DNA from: Pontibacter virosus | GTDB taxonomy: Bacteria > Bacteroidota > Bacteroidia > Cytophagales > Hymenobacteraceae | Reading direction: 5' to 3' | Assembly: GCF_003096355.1 (NCBI RefSeq) | Contig: NZ_QEKI01000021.1 | Location: 1 to 64,000, forward strand | Length of the DNA: 64,000 nucleotides | Part shown: positions 50,741-59,626 of the stretch, in pieces | Layout: the number at the start of each line of letters is the position of its first letter | How positions within the stretch are numbered: the first letter of the stretch is position 1 | Notes under the pieces: model-generated | Told to the model about the DNA's origin: nothing | Databases searched by the model: none | Seen by the model: only the letters and a program-made list of their open reading frames with translations | Made by a program: the position numbers and the translations under genes

Positions 50741-51586
50741 ATGAGAAGAATACTTGTACCAACCGACTTTTCCGACCAGGCCCGCTATGCTTTTGAATTA
50801 GCTGTCGTTATTGCACGGCAGACTGGAGCTGCTATTAAACTGCTGCATGTGGTCGAAATGCCTTATTCCCACTCTTTCAGTGTAACCGGCGATTTGGTTG
50901 GCGGAAACGGCATGGAACAGGTATACATGATGAAACTGCTCGAAAACACAAAACTCCGCATGGATGAGCTAAAGCGCACTGTTGAGCATGCCGGCGTGGA
51001 GGTAGTGCAGGAGGTGGATGCAGACAACGTTATACGCAAGATTCGCCGGGTGATTAATGACGACAAGGTGGACCTGGTGGTGATGGGCTCAAAAGGCGCC
51101 AGTGGCATGGACGAGTTCCTGCTAGGCTCTAACACTGAAAAAGTCGTGCGCACCGCTGAGTGCCCTGTCCTGACTGTAAAAGGTCGCATTGCCAATTTCC
51201 AGATCCGCAACATTGTACTGCCTTCTGATTTTAAGCGCGAGATTGGTACAGCCGTTGAAAAATTCAAGTATTTCCAGCAGTTGTTCGGAGCACAGCTGCA
51301 CCTGGTATACATCAACACGCCAGGCGCGTTTGAGTCGAGCAGCAACCTGCGCACCCGTATGCAGAAGGCCGCCGAGCGCTACGGACTGCAAAACTTCACC
51401 ATCAACGTGTACAACGACACGATTGAGGAAGATGGCATCCTGCACTTCGCCGAAGAGATCGGCGCGGACATGGTGATGATGGCCACACACGGCCGTACCG
51501 GTTTGTCGCACTTGCTCAGCGGCAGTATCGCCGAGGACCTGGTAAACCACTCTGACATCCCGGTGCTGACGTTTCACCTCAAATAG
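50741..51586 (+). CDS. Tandem universal stress protein
   Basis: 281 residues from ATG 50741, two UspA domains in a row. The first begins ILVPTDFSDQARYAFELAVV and ends VMGSKGASGMDEFLLGS...CPVL, an ATP-binding G-x2-G-x9-G motif; the second has ATHGRTGLSHLLSGS near its end, also with the motif. Bacteroidota commonly encode fused USPs. Upstream codons from 50612 overlap the gapA terminator and were rejected. Function: stress resistance through ATP-dependent signalling; exact role unclear. Confidence 0.92.
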   Translation: MRRILVPTDFSDQARYAFELAVVIARQTGAAIKLLHVVEMPYSHSFSVTGDLVGGNGMEQVYMMKLLENTKLRMDELKRTVEHAGVEVVQEVDADNVIRKIRRVINDDKVDLVVMGSKGASGMDEFLLGSNTEKVVRTAECPVLTVKGRIANFQIRNIVLPSDFKREIGTAVEKFKYFQQLFGAQLHLVYINTPGAFESSSNLRTRMQKAAERYGLQNFTINVYNDTIEEDGILHFAEEIGADMVMMATHGRTGLSHLLSGSIAEDLVNHSDIPVLTFHLK

Positions 51587-51608
51587 AGCACTTAGACCTA
51601 AAGTACAG

Positions 51609-51636
51609 AAGCCCGGCAACCAGTCGGGCTTTTTTT
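51609..51636 (+). terminator. Terminator after the USP gene
   Basis: AAGCCCG (51609-51615) pairs with CGGGCTT (51625-51631) over a nine-base loop, followed by a run of T. It lies 22 bases after the stop. Confidence 0.85.
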
Positions 51637-51710
51637 ATTCTCGGGCAGAATAGGTTATTTTGCGTAGAATTAAACCAGTTAGCAGAGGTTTTGATCTTTC
51701 CTGAGCGTAT

Positions 51711-52592
51711 ATGAGCGAACGTCCCCATTTCCGGTTTATCATCAATCCCACGTCCGGACCCAGCCGCAAGGTTGATGTAGCCGCCCGCATCAAACTCCAC
51801 CTGGACCACAAAAAGTTTGACCACGATATCGTGTACACAGACTATGCGGGGCATGCCCCGGAACTGGCCAGGCAAGCGGCCACGCAGGGCTACGATGCTG
51901 TAATAGCCGTTGGGGGCGATGGCACTGTAAACGAGGTGGCGCAGGGATTGCTGCATACCAAAACGGCGCTGGGCATCATCCCCAGGGGCTCGGGCAACGG
52001 ACTGGCCCGCCACCTGCAGGTACCGCTCACGGTCGATGCTGCCATTCGTTTTCTCAATCACGGTCACCGCACGCAAATAGATAGTGGGACGATCAACGGG
52101 CGACCCTTCTTTACGACGGCAGGTATAGGCTTTGATGCCTACATTAGTTCGGTGTTTGCCGGGAGCAAGAAGCGCGGTTTGCAGACCTATGTCGAGCTGA
52201 TCCTGAAGGAGGTGCGCAACTACCGGCACCTGCCGGTAAAGGCCCATATCAACGGCAAAACCATCGAAACAGAGCTGTTTGTAATGGCCTTTGCCAATGC
52301 GGCACAGTACGGCAACAACGCCTATATAGCCCCCATGGCTGACATACAGGATGGTATGCTGGACGTGTGCCTGGTGCGTAAACTGGATATGTTTAAAGCC
52401 TTGCAGCTAAGCTACGCGATGCTGGCCAACAAACCGGCAAGTGCCGACAGCGCAGAGTACTTCAAGACCGAGGGCGTAACGGTGCAGACAGACCACGAGA
52501 TGATGCATCATGCCGACGGGGAATACCTGGGCAAGGCAAAAGAATTTGAGGTGCGCATGGTGCCGCAGTCATTGCATGTAGTGGCACGCTAA
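51711..52592 (+). CDS. Diacylglycerol/lipid kinase (YegS/BmrU family)
   Basis: 293 residues. The catalytic-domain motif GGDGTVNEVAQGLL and LGIIPRGSGNGLARHL mark the DAGK_cat fold, and the N-terminal NPTSGPSRK is the ATP-binding start. These kinases phosphorylate diacylglycerol or sphingoid lipids in the inner membrane leaflet. It has a separate promoter region after the USP terminator; SUI1 follows in the same direction. Confidence 0.92.
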   Translation: MSERPHFRFIINPTSGPSRKVDVAARIKLHLDHKKFDHDIVYTDYAGHAPELARQAATQGYDAVIAVGGDGTVNEVAQGLLHTKTALGIIPRGSGNGLARHLQVPLTVDAAIRFLNHGHRTQIDSGTINGRPFFTTAGIGFDAYISSVFAGSKKRGLQTYVELILKEVRNYRHLPVKAHINGKTIETELFVMAFANAAQYGNNAYIAPMADIQDGMLDVCLVRKLDMFKALQLSYAMLANKPASADSAEYFKTEGVTVQTDHEMMHHADGEYLGKAKEFEVRMVPQSLHVVAR

Positions 52593-52647
52593 AGCATGGT
52601 GGTACGCTGAGGTATGCTAGTACGCTAAAGGTATAGAAAACAAGATT

Positions 52648-52995
52648 ATGAGCGACAAGAATAAAAAAGGTAGACAAGGAGTGGTGTACTCCACCAATTC
52701 TGATTTCAACTATGAGTATGAGCAGGGAAACGAGGCTGAAACGCTCCCGCCGCAGCAACAGAACCTGAAAGTTATGCTCGATAAAAAATCTCGTGGCGGC
52801 AAGCAGGTCACCCTGGTCGCTGGCTTTATTGGGACAGACGATGACTTGAAGGAACTTGGCAAAATGCTTAAAAACAAATGCGGTGTTGGTGGCTCTGCCA
52901 AAGAAGGTGAGATCCTGATTCAAGGCGATTTCCGTGACAAAGTGCTGCATGTACTCCAGGCCGTCGGCTATAAAGCCAAGAAGGCGGGTGGGTAA
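52648..52995 (+). CDS. yciH: SUI1/eIF1-like translation factor
   Basis: 115 residues. The C-terminal half carries the SUI1 core: KSRGGKQVTLVAGFIGTDDD, KMLKNKCGVGGSAKEGEILIQ and GDFRDKVLHVLQAVGYKAK. In bacteria YciH helps reject wrong start codons under stress. The N-terminal ~40 residues are a flexible, Q-rich tail. It lies 55 bases after the lipid-kinase gene, possibly in the same unit. Confidence 0.93.
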   Translation: MSDKNKKGRQGVVYSTNSDFNYEYEQGNEAETLPPQQQNLKVMLDKKSRGGKQVTLVAGFIGTDDDLKELGKMLKNKCGVGGSAKEGEILIQGDFRDKVLHVLQAVGYKAKKAGG

Positions 52996-53052
52996 GTTTT
53001 CAAGAGATGCTGCTATAAGGCTCTTCTGCGCATAAGAGTTTCCACAGCTCTT

Positions 53053-53190
53053 CGGGATTTTTCAGTCCCGAGATTAACGGTAGGGGATTTCCTAATCCCC
53101 GATTGACGAGTTGATTTTGCAGGTATACGGGACATGGGTGTCCCCTGCAGAAATACTTCCGGACATCTGTGTCCGGAGGAGCATGCAAGC
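53053..53190. repeat. Cluster of four tetra- or short-loop hairpins
   Basis: Four perfect inverted repeats follow each other: CGGGA/TCCCG (53053-53070), GGGGATT/AATCCCC with loop TCCT (53083-53100), GGGACA/TGTCCC with loop TGGG (53129-53144), and TCCGGACA/TGTCCGGA with loop TCTG (53158-53177). The third lies inside arms TGCAG/CTGCA. The gap between SUI1 and the next gene is otherwise free of genes. Confidence 0.8.
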
Positions 53191-53248
53191 GTGCAACCGA
53201 GAGCAATGTTAGATTGTGGCGACACGACACGACAATCTTTCTAGACTC

Positions 53249-53674
53249 CTAAACCTCCAGACTCTTGAGCTTGCTCACCGGACCTTGCAGGTGGTAGAAG
53301 TTAGCAGATTTTTGCACGAACAGGCGGCCGGCCAGGGCAGGGGCTTTTGGGGGACGGGGTTTGTATACCTGTACGGCTCCCTTGTTCTTGCAAGGTATAC
53401 GCTCGTAGCCAATCTCTATCAGTTTTTGATCAAGCGCTTTTGGAGAGATGCTCTTCACCGGTATTCTGACTTCCGTTCTCCTATACCACACTAGCAGAGC
53501 AATTGTAAACAGCAGTGAGAAGATAGCGGCATTTACCAGGATCTCACTGATCGCCCCGGAAGTATCTTCTGAGAACCTTCCGGTAAACCCAAACCAAACC
53601 GCAGTCAGTAGCCCGTACATTCCGAAGAAGTATAAGTTCAACTTCACAAACCGCTGCAAGATATAGTGCTTCAA
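53249..53674 (-). CDS. Hypothetical two-helix membrane protein
   Basis: 141 residues. Two hydrophobic helices (about 10-32 and 45-65) are followed by a basic cytoplasmic tail rich in K, R and P (KPRPPKAPALAGRLFV). No known family was recognised. It ends in a purine-rich repeat tract. It lies between SUI1 and kdsB and could be part of envelope biogenesis, but there is no direct support. Confidence 0.6.
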   Translation of the reverse strand: MKHYILQRFVKLNLYFFGMYGLLTAVWFGFTGRFSEDTSGAISEILVNAAIFSLLFTIALLVWYRRTEVRIPVKSISPKALDQKLIEIGYERIPCKNKGAVQVYKPRPPKAPALAGRLFVQKSANFYHLQGPVSKLKSLEV

Positions 53675-53767
53675 GATATAGTTGCTTATTCTATGGTTAA
53701 AATATTGATTGCTAAATTGTTAATAGCGTGTATGATATTCTTTATTTAGTGGTTTGCCTGATAATCC

Positions 53768-53825
53768 TGAAACTCTCAAACTCCTCAATTCTTTAATTCC
53801 TTAACTCCCAAACTCTCTAACTTTC
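53768..53825. repeat. Degenerate purine-rich repeat at the kdsB 3' end
   Basis: On the minus strand it reads GAGAGTTTGGGAGTTAAGG, then AATTAAAGAATTGAGGAGTTT. Units of 10-12 bases containing GAGTTT or GAATT recur and run into the kdsB stop codon. Similar tracts are at 53243-53270, 55448-55475 and 61537-61573. Confidence 0.6.
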
Positions 53826-54538
53826 TCCAAATCTTCCGGGGTGTCGATGCCGATGGTTTCGAGCTCGGTGATGGCGGTGGTGATGCGGAAACCGTTCTCG
53901 AGCCAGCGCAGTTGCTCCAGCGACTCAGCCAGCTCGAGGCTGGAAGGGGGTAGCTGGGTGATCTGCTCCAGGATGTCGGTGCGGTAGCCGTAGATACCAA
54001 TATGCTTGTAGTAAGTATGTTGTTTGTGCCAGATGTCGTTGGGGACGTTGCGGCAGTAAGGTATTGGTTGCCTACTGAAGTACAGGGCCTCCCCATGACG
54101 GCTTACAACAACTTTGGGCGCATTGACGTTGAAGAGCTCCTCCGGCGTGTTGATCTTCTTGATAAGGGTCGCCAGTTGCGTCTGCGGATTGTTGAAACAA
54201 GTGGCAACCAGTTCAATCTGCTCGGGCTTGATAAAGGGTTCGTCGCCCTGTATATTGATCACATAGTCGAAAGGCTGGTCGTACAACTGGTAGGCTTCGA
54301 AGCAGCGGTCGGTACCGCTTTGGTGATGTGCTGCCGTCATAACTGCTTTGCCTCCGAATTTCTGCACATGGTCCAGAATGCGTTGATCATCAGTGGCTAC
54401 GATAACATCAGTTAAACCAGATGATGAAGCCTGTTCGTACACCCGCTGGATCATGCTTTTGCCGTTGATGTCGACGAGTGGCTTTCCGGGAAAACGAGTG
54501 GAGGCGTAGCGGGCAGGAATAATGCCGAGTATTTGCAT
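53801..54538 (-). CDS. kdsB: CMP-KDO synthetase
   Basis: 245 residues, 3-deoxy-manno-octulosonate cytidylyltransferase. The nucleotide-binding start GIIPARYASTRFPGKPLVDI, the central NIQGDEPFIKPEQIE and YKHIGIYGYRTDILEQITQL are canonical. It couples KDO to CTP for lipopolysaccharide core synthesis. It ends in the purine-rich repeat tract. The last residues REFGS are encoded inside that tract. Confidence 0.97.
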   Translation of the reverse strand: MQILGIIPARYASTRFPGKPLVDINGKSMIQRVYEQASSSGLTDVIVATDDQRILDHVQKFGGKAVMTAAHHQSGTDRCFEAYQLYDQPFDYVINIQGDEPFIKPEQIELVATCFNNPQTQLATLIKKINTPEELFNVNAPKVVVSRHGEALYFSRQPIPYCRNVPNDIWHKQHTYYKHIGIYGYRTDILEQITQLPPSSLELAESLEQLRWLENGFRITTAITELETIGIDTPEDLEKVREFGS

Positions 54539-54644
54539 AAGGCAGACGGTTTTCTGTGGCCGGCCATGCAGCGGCAGGCCCCAGCAAGTTACGCAAGAGA
54601 TAGGAGTAATGCAGCAGGCAGGTATAAAAAGCTTGGCAGGAGGA

Positions 54645-54989
54645 CTAGGTTCGTTTCTTCACCGATAGCACCCGGATGGCATCCATGGCCCTGCTTTGCG
54701 TCGACAGTCCGCAGCGGATGTCGAGCTGGCGCCCCAGCTTTTCGTAGGTGATGATCACAGGTGTTTCGCCCTCTACCTTGAACGCCTCGTCCATTTCGTT
54801 TTCGTTGTCTGGTTTAAAGCGTTTTCCGTTTATTTCCACCTCAAAGCCGCAGCCGTCTACCATGTACTCTCCCGACCAGATCAGGATGGCCTCATCTGTT
54901 TCAGCGTTTCCGTCCGAATTGTTCTGGCAAGCCGTAAAGGCCAGAGTTGTTATCAAAGCTAGAATAGCCGAAAAGAGTAAGTTTTTCAT
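54645..54989 (-). CDS. Small lipoprotein, paralogue 1
   Basis: 114 residues with a lipoprotein signal (LAFTAC, Cys near 21). The mature part has LIWSGEYMVDGCGFEVEI and KPDNENEMDEAFK, blocks shared with the next gene (55031-55366). The remaining segment (ITYEKLGRQLDIRCGLS) is also alignable. No function is known. Two cysteines in the mature part (DGCGF and RCG) could form a disulfide. Confidence 0.75.
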   Translation of the reverse strand: MKNLLFSAILALITTLAFTACQNNSDGNAETDEAILIWSGEYMVDGCGFEVEINGKRFKPDNENEMDEAFKVEGETPVIITYEKLGRQLDIRCGLSTQSRAMDAIRVLSVKKRT

Positions 54990-55030
54990 CAGGTATAGTT
55001 TGTGGGTGAGTGATGCTGTAAGATAAAAGG

Positions 55031-55366
55031 CTATGCCTCTTTAACGGAAAGCAGACGTATGGCACTTCTTTTATGCGTTCCCCATCCGCAGGTATACTCC
55101 CTGGGTTTGGCAGGCAAGGTATATTTGATGCGAACGGTATGTGCCTCTTGGGTCTTGAACTTGTCGTCTATTTCCTGTTCATTCTCAGGCTTATAGTGTT
55201 GGTCTTTTAAATAAACACTGAAACCACATCCATCCACGGCATAGTCACCTGACCACATCAGGGTAGCGGTCGCTTCCATCACATCCAGCCCATCGTCCTT
55301 GTCACAGGAAGAGGCGGTAAACATTAGAGCGAGCAGAGCCACCAGGTATAGTTTGAATTTTTTCAT
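55031..55366 (-). CDS. Small lipoprotein, paralogue 2
   Basis: 111 residues with lipobox TASSC (Cys ~21). It shares MWSGDYAVDGCGFSVYL and KPENEQEIDDKFK with the neighbour, and both end ...IRVLSVK/IRLLSVK. A tandem duplication, 41 bases apart. Both have a conserved Cys pair in the mature part and are probably outer-membrane-anchored with an unknown role. Confidence 0.75.
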   Translation of the reverse strand: MKKFKLYLVALLALMFTASSCDKDDGLDVMEATATLMWSGDYAVDGCGFSVYLKDQHYKPENEQEIDDKFKTQEAHTVRIKYTLPAKPREYTCGWGTHKRSAIRLLSVKEA

Positions 55367-55467
55367 CTGTTAATTAAAGGTTAGTTCCTTTCACAGGACC
55401 CTAATTACATCTTAGGGGTTGCATGGCAGCAGCAGGACTTTTCACTAATTCTTAAACCCTCCAACTC

Positions 55468-56820
55468 CTACACTTTCTTCACCCGCAGCGCAAAAGTGCT
55501 TTGGTCGATCACCTGTACCGAGTCGCCTTTTTCGATGAAGCCGTCGCGGGCCTGCGCATCGTATACGTTGTCGTCTATCATCACACGTCCGCTTGGGGCC
55601 ATGCGGGTATAGGCTATACCTGTCTTGCCAATCAGGTGCTCCACTGAATTACTCGAGCGGTAACCTTCTTTGCTGTCGAAGGTGTTGACTAGGGTGACAC
55701 GGCGCAAGGCACGGCTTCCCAGTACGCGGTTCCAGGTTAGTACCACAATGATCACGGCACTGATCATACCCAGCAGCACCGATACGAGGCTTTCCATCAG
55801 GCGCTCAGACGATACGAAAGTAAAGTCAAAAGCCTGGTTGTTGACCATGATCAGGAGCAGCGACAAAAACACCAGCGTGATGCCACTTATACCTGTCACC
55901 CCGAATCCCGGCACCACAAACACCTCCAGCCCAATCAGCACCAGCCCCACGATGAAGAGCAGGACCTCCCAGTGCTCGGCCAGTCCGTTGAGGTAAAAGG
56001 GCGTCAGGTAAAGCACGCCGGCGATAATGGCGGCTATGAGCGGAAAACCCACACCCGGGGTCTGCAACTCAAACCAGAGTCCGCCGATGATGATCAGAAT
56101 GAGAATACCGCTGATGACAGGATTCAGGAAAAAGGAGATGACCTTGTTGGTGGTGCTGAGTTCGTAGCGGATGATCTCGGCGTCCTGCAGATTAAGCTTT
56201 TGCAGCACCTCGTCAATGTTATTGGCCTGTCCTTCGCAGAAGCCATGTTGGATGGCTTCGGAGGTGGTGAGGGTAAGCACCTGATCTGCTGACAAGGTGC
56301 TGTCAACGGCGGCGTCCACCATGGCTTCGGCCAGTCCGGGGTTGCGGCCGTTAGCTTCGGCAGTGGAGCGCATGATGGAGCGCATGTAGCTCTGGTACTT
56401 GCCGGGAGCGGCCTGCCCGTCGGCACCAACCACCGTGGCTGCCCCAATGTTGGCACCCGGCGCCATGTAGATGCTGTCGCAGGCAATGGAGATGAGCGCT
56501 CCGGCCGAGGCCGCGTTTTTGTCGATGAACACATAGATCGGCTTCGGATACTCGAGCAGGCGCAGGCGGATGGCGTCGGCGTCATTCACGGCGCCGCCGT
56601 AGGTATTCAGCTTTAGCAAAATGTGGTCAGCCTCCACGCGGGTGGCCTCGTCGAGGGCCAGTTGGGTATAGCGGTTGGTGCGCGGGTCGATCTCCGATCC
56701 GATCTCCATGATAAACACCTTCTGCCGCTGCTGCTCCTGAGCCCGGGCGGCCGTGAAAGAAAAGAGAAGGGCTAACAAGAGGAGCGAGGGCCATTGCCAG
56801 ATTTTTGCGTTAGATTTCAT
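55468..56820 (-). CDS. nfeD: NfeD family membrane serine protease
   Basis: 450 residues with a signal peptide ending near TAARAQ. The N-terminal ClpP-like domain has the catalytic Ser in KNAASAGALISIACD and a conserved GAATVVGADGQAAPGKYQ; three to four membrane helices follow (residues ~230-365), then an OB-fold (KTGIAYTRMAPSGRVMIDD). Long NfeD proteins cleave stomatin-like partners; no stomatin gene is visible in the window. Ends in purine-rich repeats. Confidence 0.92.
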   Translation of the reverse strand: MKSNAKIWQWPSLLLLALLFSFTAARAQEQQRQKVFIMEIGSEIDPRTNRYTQLALDEATRVEADHILLKLNTYGGAVNDADAIRLRLLEYPKPIYVFIDKNAASAGALISIACDSIYMAPGANIGAATVVGADGQAAPGKYQSYMRSIMRSTAEANGRNPGLAEAMVDAAVDSTLSADQVLTLTTSEAIQHGFCEGQANNIDEVLQKLNLQDAEIIRYELSTTNKVISFFLNPVISGILILIIIGGLWFELQTPGVGFPLIAAIIAGVLYLTPFYLNGLAEHWEVLLFIVGLVLIGLEVFVVPGFGVTGISGITLVFLSLLLIMVNNQAFDFTFVSSERLMESLVSVLLGMISAVIIVVLTWNRVLGSRALRRVTLVNTFDSKEGYRSSNSVEHLIGKTGIAYTRMAPSGRVMIDDNVYDAQARDGFIEKGDSVQVIDQSTFALRVKKV

Positions 56821-56904
56821 ACATTTGGGCTTAATCGGAAATAAGGTACTAAAAAAATCCCGCTTATTCTTTCCCTACTTTTTAAATACGATTTTGAGGC
56901 GCCC

Positions 56905-57675
56905 GTGTGGCGTATCCGCCTGGATACACCCGGAGGTTGGCTGGCGTTGGAGGTGCGTGACGCCGACCTGCTGCAGACCCGCTTCTATACCTTGCACCAT
57001 GCAGATGGGCAGCTGTTGGAGTTGAAACTGCCTGATCATAACACCTGGTGGCTGGGGCTGGAGGACGTGCACGAGCAGGTGCTATACCTGCACGGCTACG
57101 GCGACCGCAAACTGGGGCAGCACAAAGGTATACGGGCCTTTGCAGTTGACTCAGGCAAGGCCTTGTGGCAGCAGCCGGATCTGGCCTTTTATGGAGTAGA
57201 GGAGCATGGGCTGTTGGCTTACGAGGTTAATCAGGCACGGACGGAACTGCTTTTGCTGGAAAGCGGTTACGGTAAAACCCTGCAGAACGATATACGCCAA
57301 AAAGAGGCGGCAGATCGGATGCAGCGTTACCATAAACTCCGGTTTGAGGCTGTGCTATACCCACACCTGTACCACGAAGGGGAAGTTTATTTCGAACAGG
57401 TCCGCAATTTTCTGATGCAGGAGCTTGATTGTGAGCCTGTAAGGGCGCTTGAGTATGCTGAAACAGACACGTGTCTGGTAGTAAGTTACTACAAAGAAGC
57501 AGGTGAAAAAAAGTTAGATAATTTTCTGGCTGTTTTTGATTTAAATGGTTTTTTGCTCTTAAATGAGTTACTTGCAGGTGCAATTGATGGCGTAGGTTCA
57601 GATACTTTTTTTATCTTTATGCGCAACTTGCATTTCGTGCAAAACAAGACAACCTTGAAGGCATATTCTCTTTAA
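56905..57675 (+). CDS. DUF4905 family protein
   Basis: 256 residues from GTG 56905. The frame is open further upstream (LFKYDFEAPVWRIR), and the family usually begins with a F..DF..P.WR segment, so the true start is probably earlier, perhaps at a rare codon, because no ATG, GTG or TTG is available. DUF4905 is a Bacteroidota family of unknown function. No membrane or signal sequence is visible. It is divergent from nfeD with 84 bases between. Confidence 0.75.
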   Translation: MWRIRLDTPGGWLALEVRDADLLQTRFYTLHHADGQLLELKLPDHNTWWLGLEDVHEQVLYLHGYGDRKLGQHKGIRAFAVDSGKALWQQPDLAFYGVEEHGLLAYEVNQARTELLLLESGYGKTLQNDIRQKEAADRMQRYHKLRFEAVLYPHLYHEGEVYFEQVRNFLMQELDCEPVRALEYAETDTCLVVSYYKEAGEKKLDNFLAVFDLNGFLLLNELLAGAIDGVGSDTFFIFMRNLHFVQNKTTLKAYSL

Positions 57676-57698
57676 TTTTATAGTTACCACTTTTAGCT

Positions 57699-58682
57699 AT
57701 GATTCGAATTTTACTTATCGCCCTTGTAGCACTGCCGCTGCTTCCTATTTCGGCTTCTGCCTTCGACCTGGTTGCCCTGCGTGACTCTGTGGGTGTTGAG
57801 CGTAAGAACGGGAAGGTGTACGTGCAGCACCGCGTAGAGCCAAAAGAAACGCTTTATGCCCTTTCCAGAAAGTACGGTGTGTCTGTCGCCCAGATCGTAG
57901 ACTCCAACCCATCTGTAGAAACCACCATCAACGTCGGGCAGCTTGTGCTTATCCCGCGAAAGTACAGTGCAGCGCCGGCCATCAAGCAGGCGCCTGTGGC
58001 AGGCACTGCCAGCAACCGTACCTTTACGGTGAATAGCCGCGGCGAAAAGCTGCACCAGGTAGAGCCACAGCAAACGCTCTATTCCATCTCGCGCATGCAT
58101 GCGGTGAAAGTGGATGACATCAAGCGGTGGAACAACCTGCCTGATAACACGATCAGCGTGGGTGCTTTCCTGATCGTTGGCAAAGGCCAGCCGGTTCCTT
58201 CCAAAAATCCGATCTACGTGAGCGAGTCAGATGACGAAATTTCAAAAGATCATGTAAAAGAAACAGCCGTGGCTTCGACAGAGCCGGTAGCCGCAGTAAC
58301 AACGCCAGCCAATACACACGTCGTACTAACGCCGCAGCCAGCCACACCAGCACCTGCCACTACCGTAGCTAACGATGACGACGAGGAGATAGTAGACTCT
58401 GTTTCTGGTGCCAAGAAGATTCTTGAGACCGGTATGGCCGAAATGATCGACCCGAAAGCCGACACCAACAAATACCTGGCGCTGCACAAAACAGCTCCGG
58501 TAGGTACCATCATGCAGGTGAAAAACGCTATGAACGACCAGGTGGTATACGTGCGCGTGATCGGCAAACTGCCAAACACAGGCGAGAACAACAACGTGGT
58601 GGTGCGTCTGTCGAAGAAGGCTTGCCAGAAGTTGGGCGCCATCGACCAGAAGTTCCGCGTAGAATTGTCTTACATGCCATAA
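57699..58682 (+). CDS. Secreted LysM protein with C-terminal barrel
   Basis: 327 residues, Sec signal ending near ISASA. Two LysM repeats: QHRVEPKETLYALSRKYGVS (res ~48-90) and HQVEPQQTLYSISRMHAVK (~125-165), which bind peptidoglycan. A Pro/Thr/Ala linker follows, then a C-terminal double-psi-like domain (GTIMQVKNAMNDQVVYVRVI...NNVVVRLSKKA), as in RlpA-like wall proteins. It is 23 bases after DUF4905. Confidence 0.85.
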   Translation: MIRILLIALVALPLLPISASAFDLVALRDSVGVERKNGKVYVQHRVEPKETLYALSRKYGVSVAQIVDSNPSVETTINVGQLVLIPRKYSAAPAIKQAPVAGTASNRTFTVNSRGEKLHQVEPQQTLYSISRMHAVKVDDIKRWNNLPDNTISVGAFLIVGKGQPVPSKNPIYVSESDDEISKDHVKETAVASTEPVAAVTTPANTHVVLTPQPATPAPATTVANDDDEEIVDSVSGAKKILETGMAEMIDPKADTNKYLALHKTAPVGTIMQVKNAMNDQVVYVRVIGKLPNTGENNNVVVRLSKKACQKLGAIDQKFRVELSYMP

Positions 58683-58703
58683 GCAGGTATAGCGATAAAG
58701 GGA

Positions 58704-58734
58704 AGGCCCGGGCAGCAATGTCCGGGCTTTTTTG
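58704..58734 (+). terminator. Terminator after the LysM gene
   Basis: GCCCGG and CCGGGC pair at 58706-58711 and 58722-58727, extended by GCA/TGT, followed by six T. Confidence 0.85.
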
Positions 58735-58826
58735 TTGCTGTTTTTATACCTGCTACTTCTGCTCGAAGCTGGGCTGCCTGCTGCTTATTCCTTAACTTGC
58801 AGGGCGCCATTTCTCGTACCAAGCAC

Positions 58827-59603
58827 ATGAAACAGGATATCGCCCAGATCAAAGCCCTCCTTGACAGCCGGGTGGCCCGCTACAACCAGCCCAGCTTTAT
58901 TTCGAACGACCCGGTGTCCATTCCGCACCGCTTTACCAAAAAGCAGGACATCGAGATCAGCGGCTTTTTTGCAGCCATCCTGGCTTGGGGGCAGCGCAAG
59001 ACCATCATTAACAACTGCCTGAAGCTGATGAACCTGATGGACAATGCTCCGCACGAATTTATCCTGCAGCACCAGGAGCAGGACCTGCCGCGTTTCCTGG
59101 GCTTCAAGCACCGCACCTTTAACGACACCGACCTTCTCTACCTGATTCATTGGTTCAGGTGGTACTACGAGCAGCACGAGAGCCTGGAAACGGCCTTTAC
59201 GGGTGAGCGGAACCAGATCAAGACGCAAAAGGAGCGGCTGGAGCATTTTCACAACCTGGTCTTTAGTCTGGAGGATGCCCCACACCGTACCCGCAAGCAC
59301 ATTTCGACCCCGGCCCGCAAATCGGCTTGCAAGCGTCTGAACATGTACCTGCGCTGGATGGTGCGGCCTGCTGACGGCGGTGTGGACTTTGGCATCTGGC
59401 ACACGATGCTACCAGCCGACCTGGTTTGTCCCTGCGATGTGCATGTAGAGCGGGTGGCCCGCCGACTTGGCCTGATCACGCGCAAAGGCATGGACTGGCA
59501 AACGGCGGAAGAACTAACGGATCATCTCCGGACCTTCGACCCACAAGATCCGGTTAAATACGATTACGCCCTGTTCGGACTGGGAGTGGAGGAGAAGTTT
59601 TAA
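58827..59603 (+). CDS. TIGR02757 family protein
   Basis: 258 residues from ATG 58827. The conserved blocks are DPVSIPHRFTKKQDIEISGF, ILAWGQRKTIINNCLKLM and ARKSACKRLNMYLRWMVRP. The family (also DUF2400) is found in Bacteroidota and is related in pattern to DNA-glycosylase-like helical proteins; function unproven. It stands alone. The upstream frame (58797) adds residues unlike the family. Confidence 0.9.
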   Translation: MKQDIAQIKALLDSRVARYNQPSFISNDPVSIPHRFTKKQDIEISGFFAAILAWGQRKTIINNCLKLMNLMDNAPHEFILQHQEQDLPRFLGFKHRTFNDTDLLYLIHWFRWYYEQHESLETAFTGERNQIKTQKERLEHFHNLVFSLEDAPHRTRKHISTPARKSACKRLNMYLRWMVRPADGGVDFGIWHTMLPADLVCPCDVHVERVARRLGLITRKGMDWQTAEELTDHLRTFDPQDPVKYDYALFGLGVEEKF

Positions 59604-59626
59604 GGTATAGCATCAACCCAATTCTA

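Noticed and set aside
53053..53190. CRISPR array
   Set aside because: The repeats are different palindromes, not identical direct repeats with regular spacers, and no cas gene is near.
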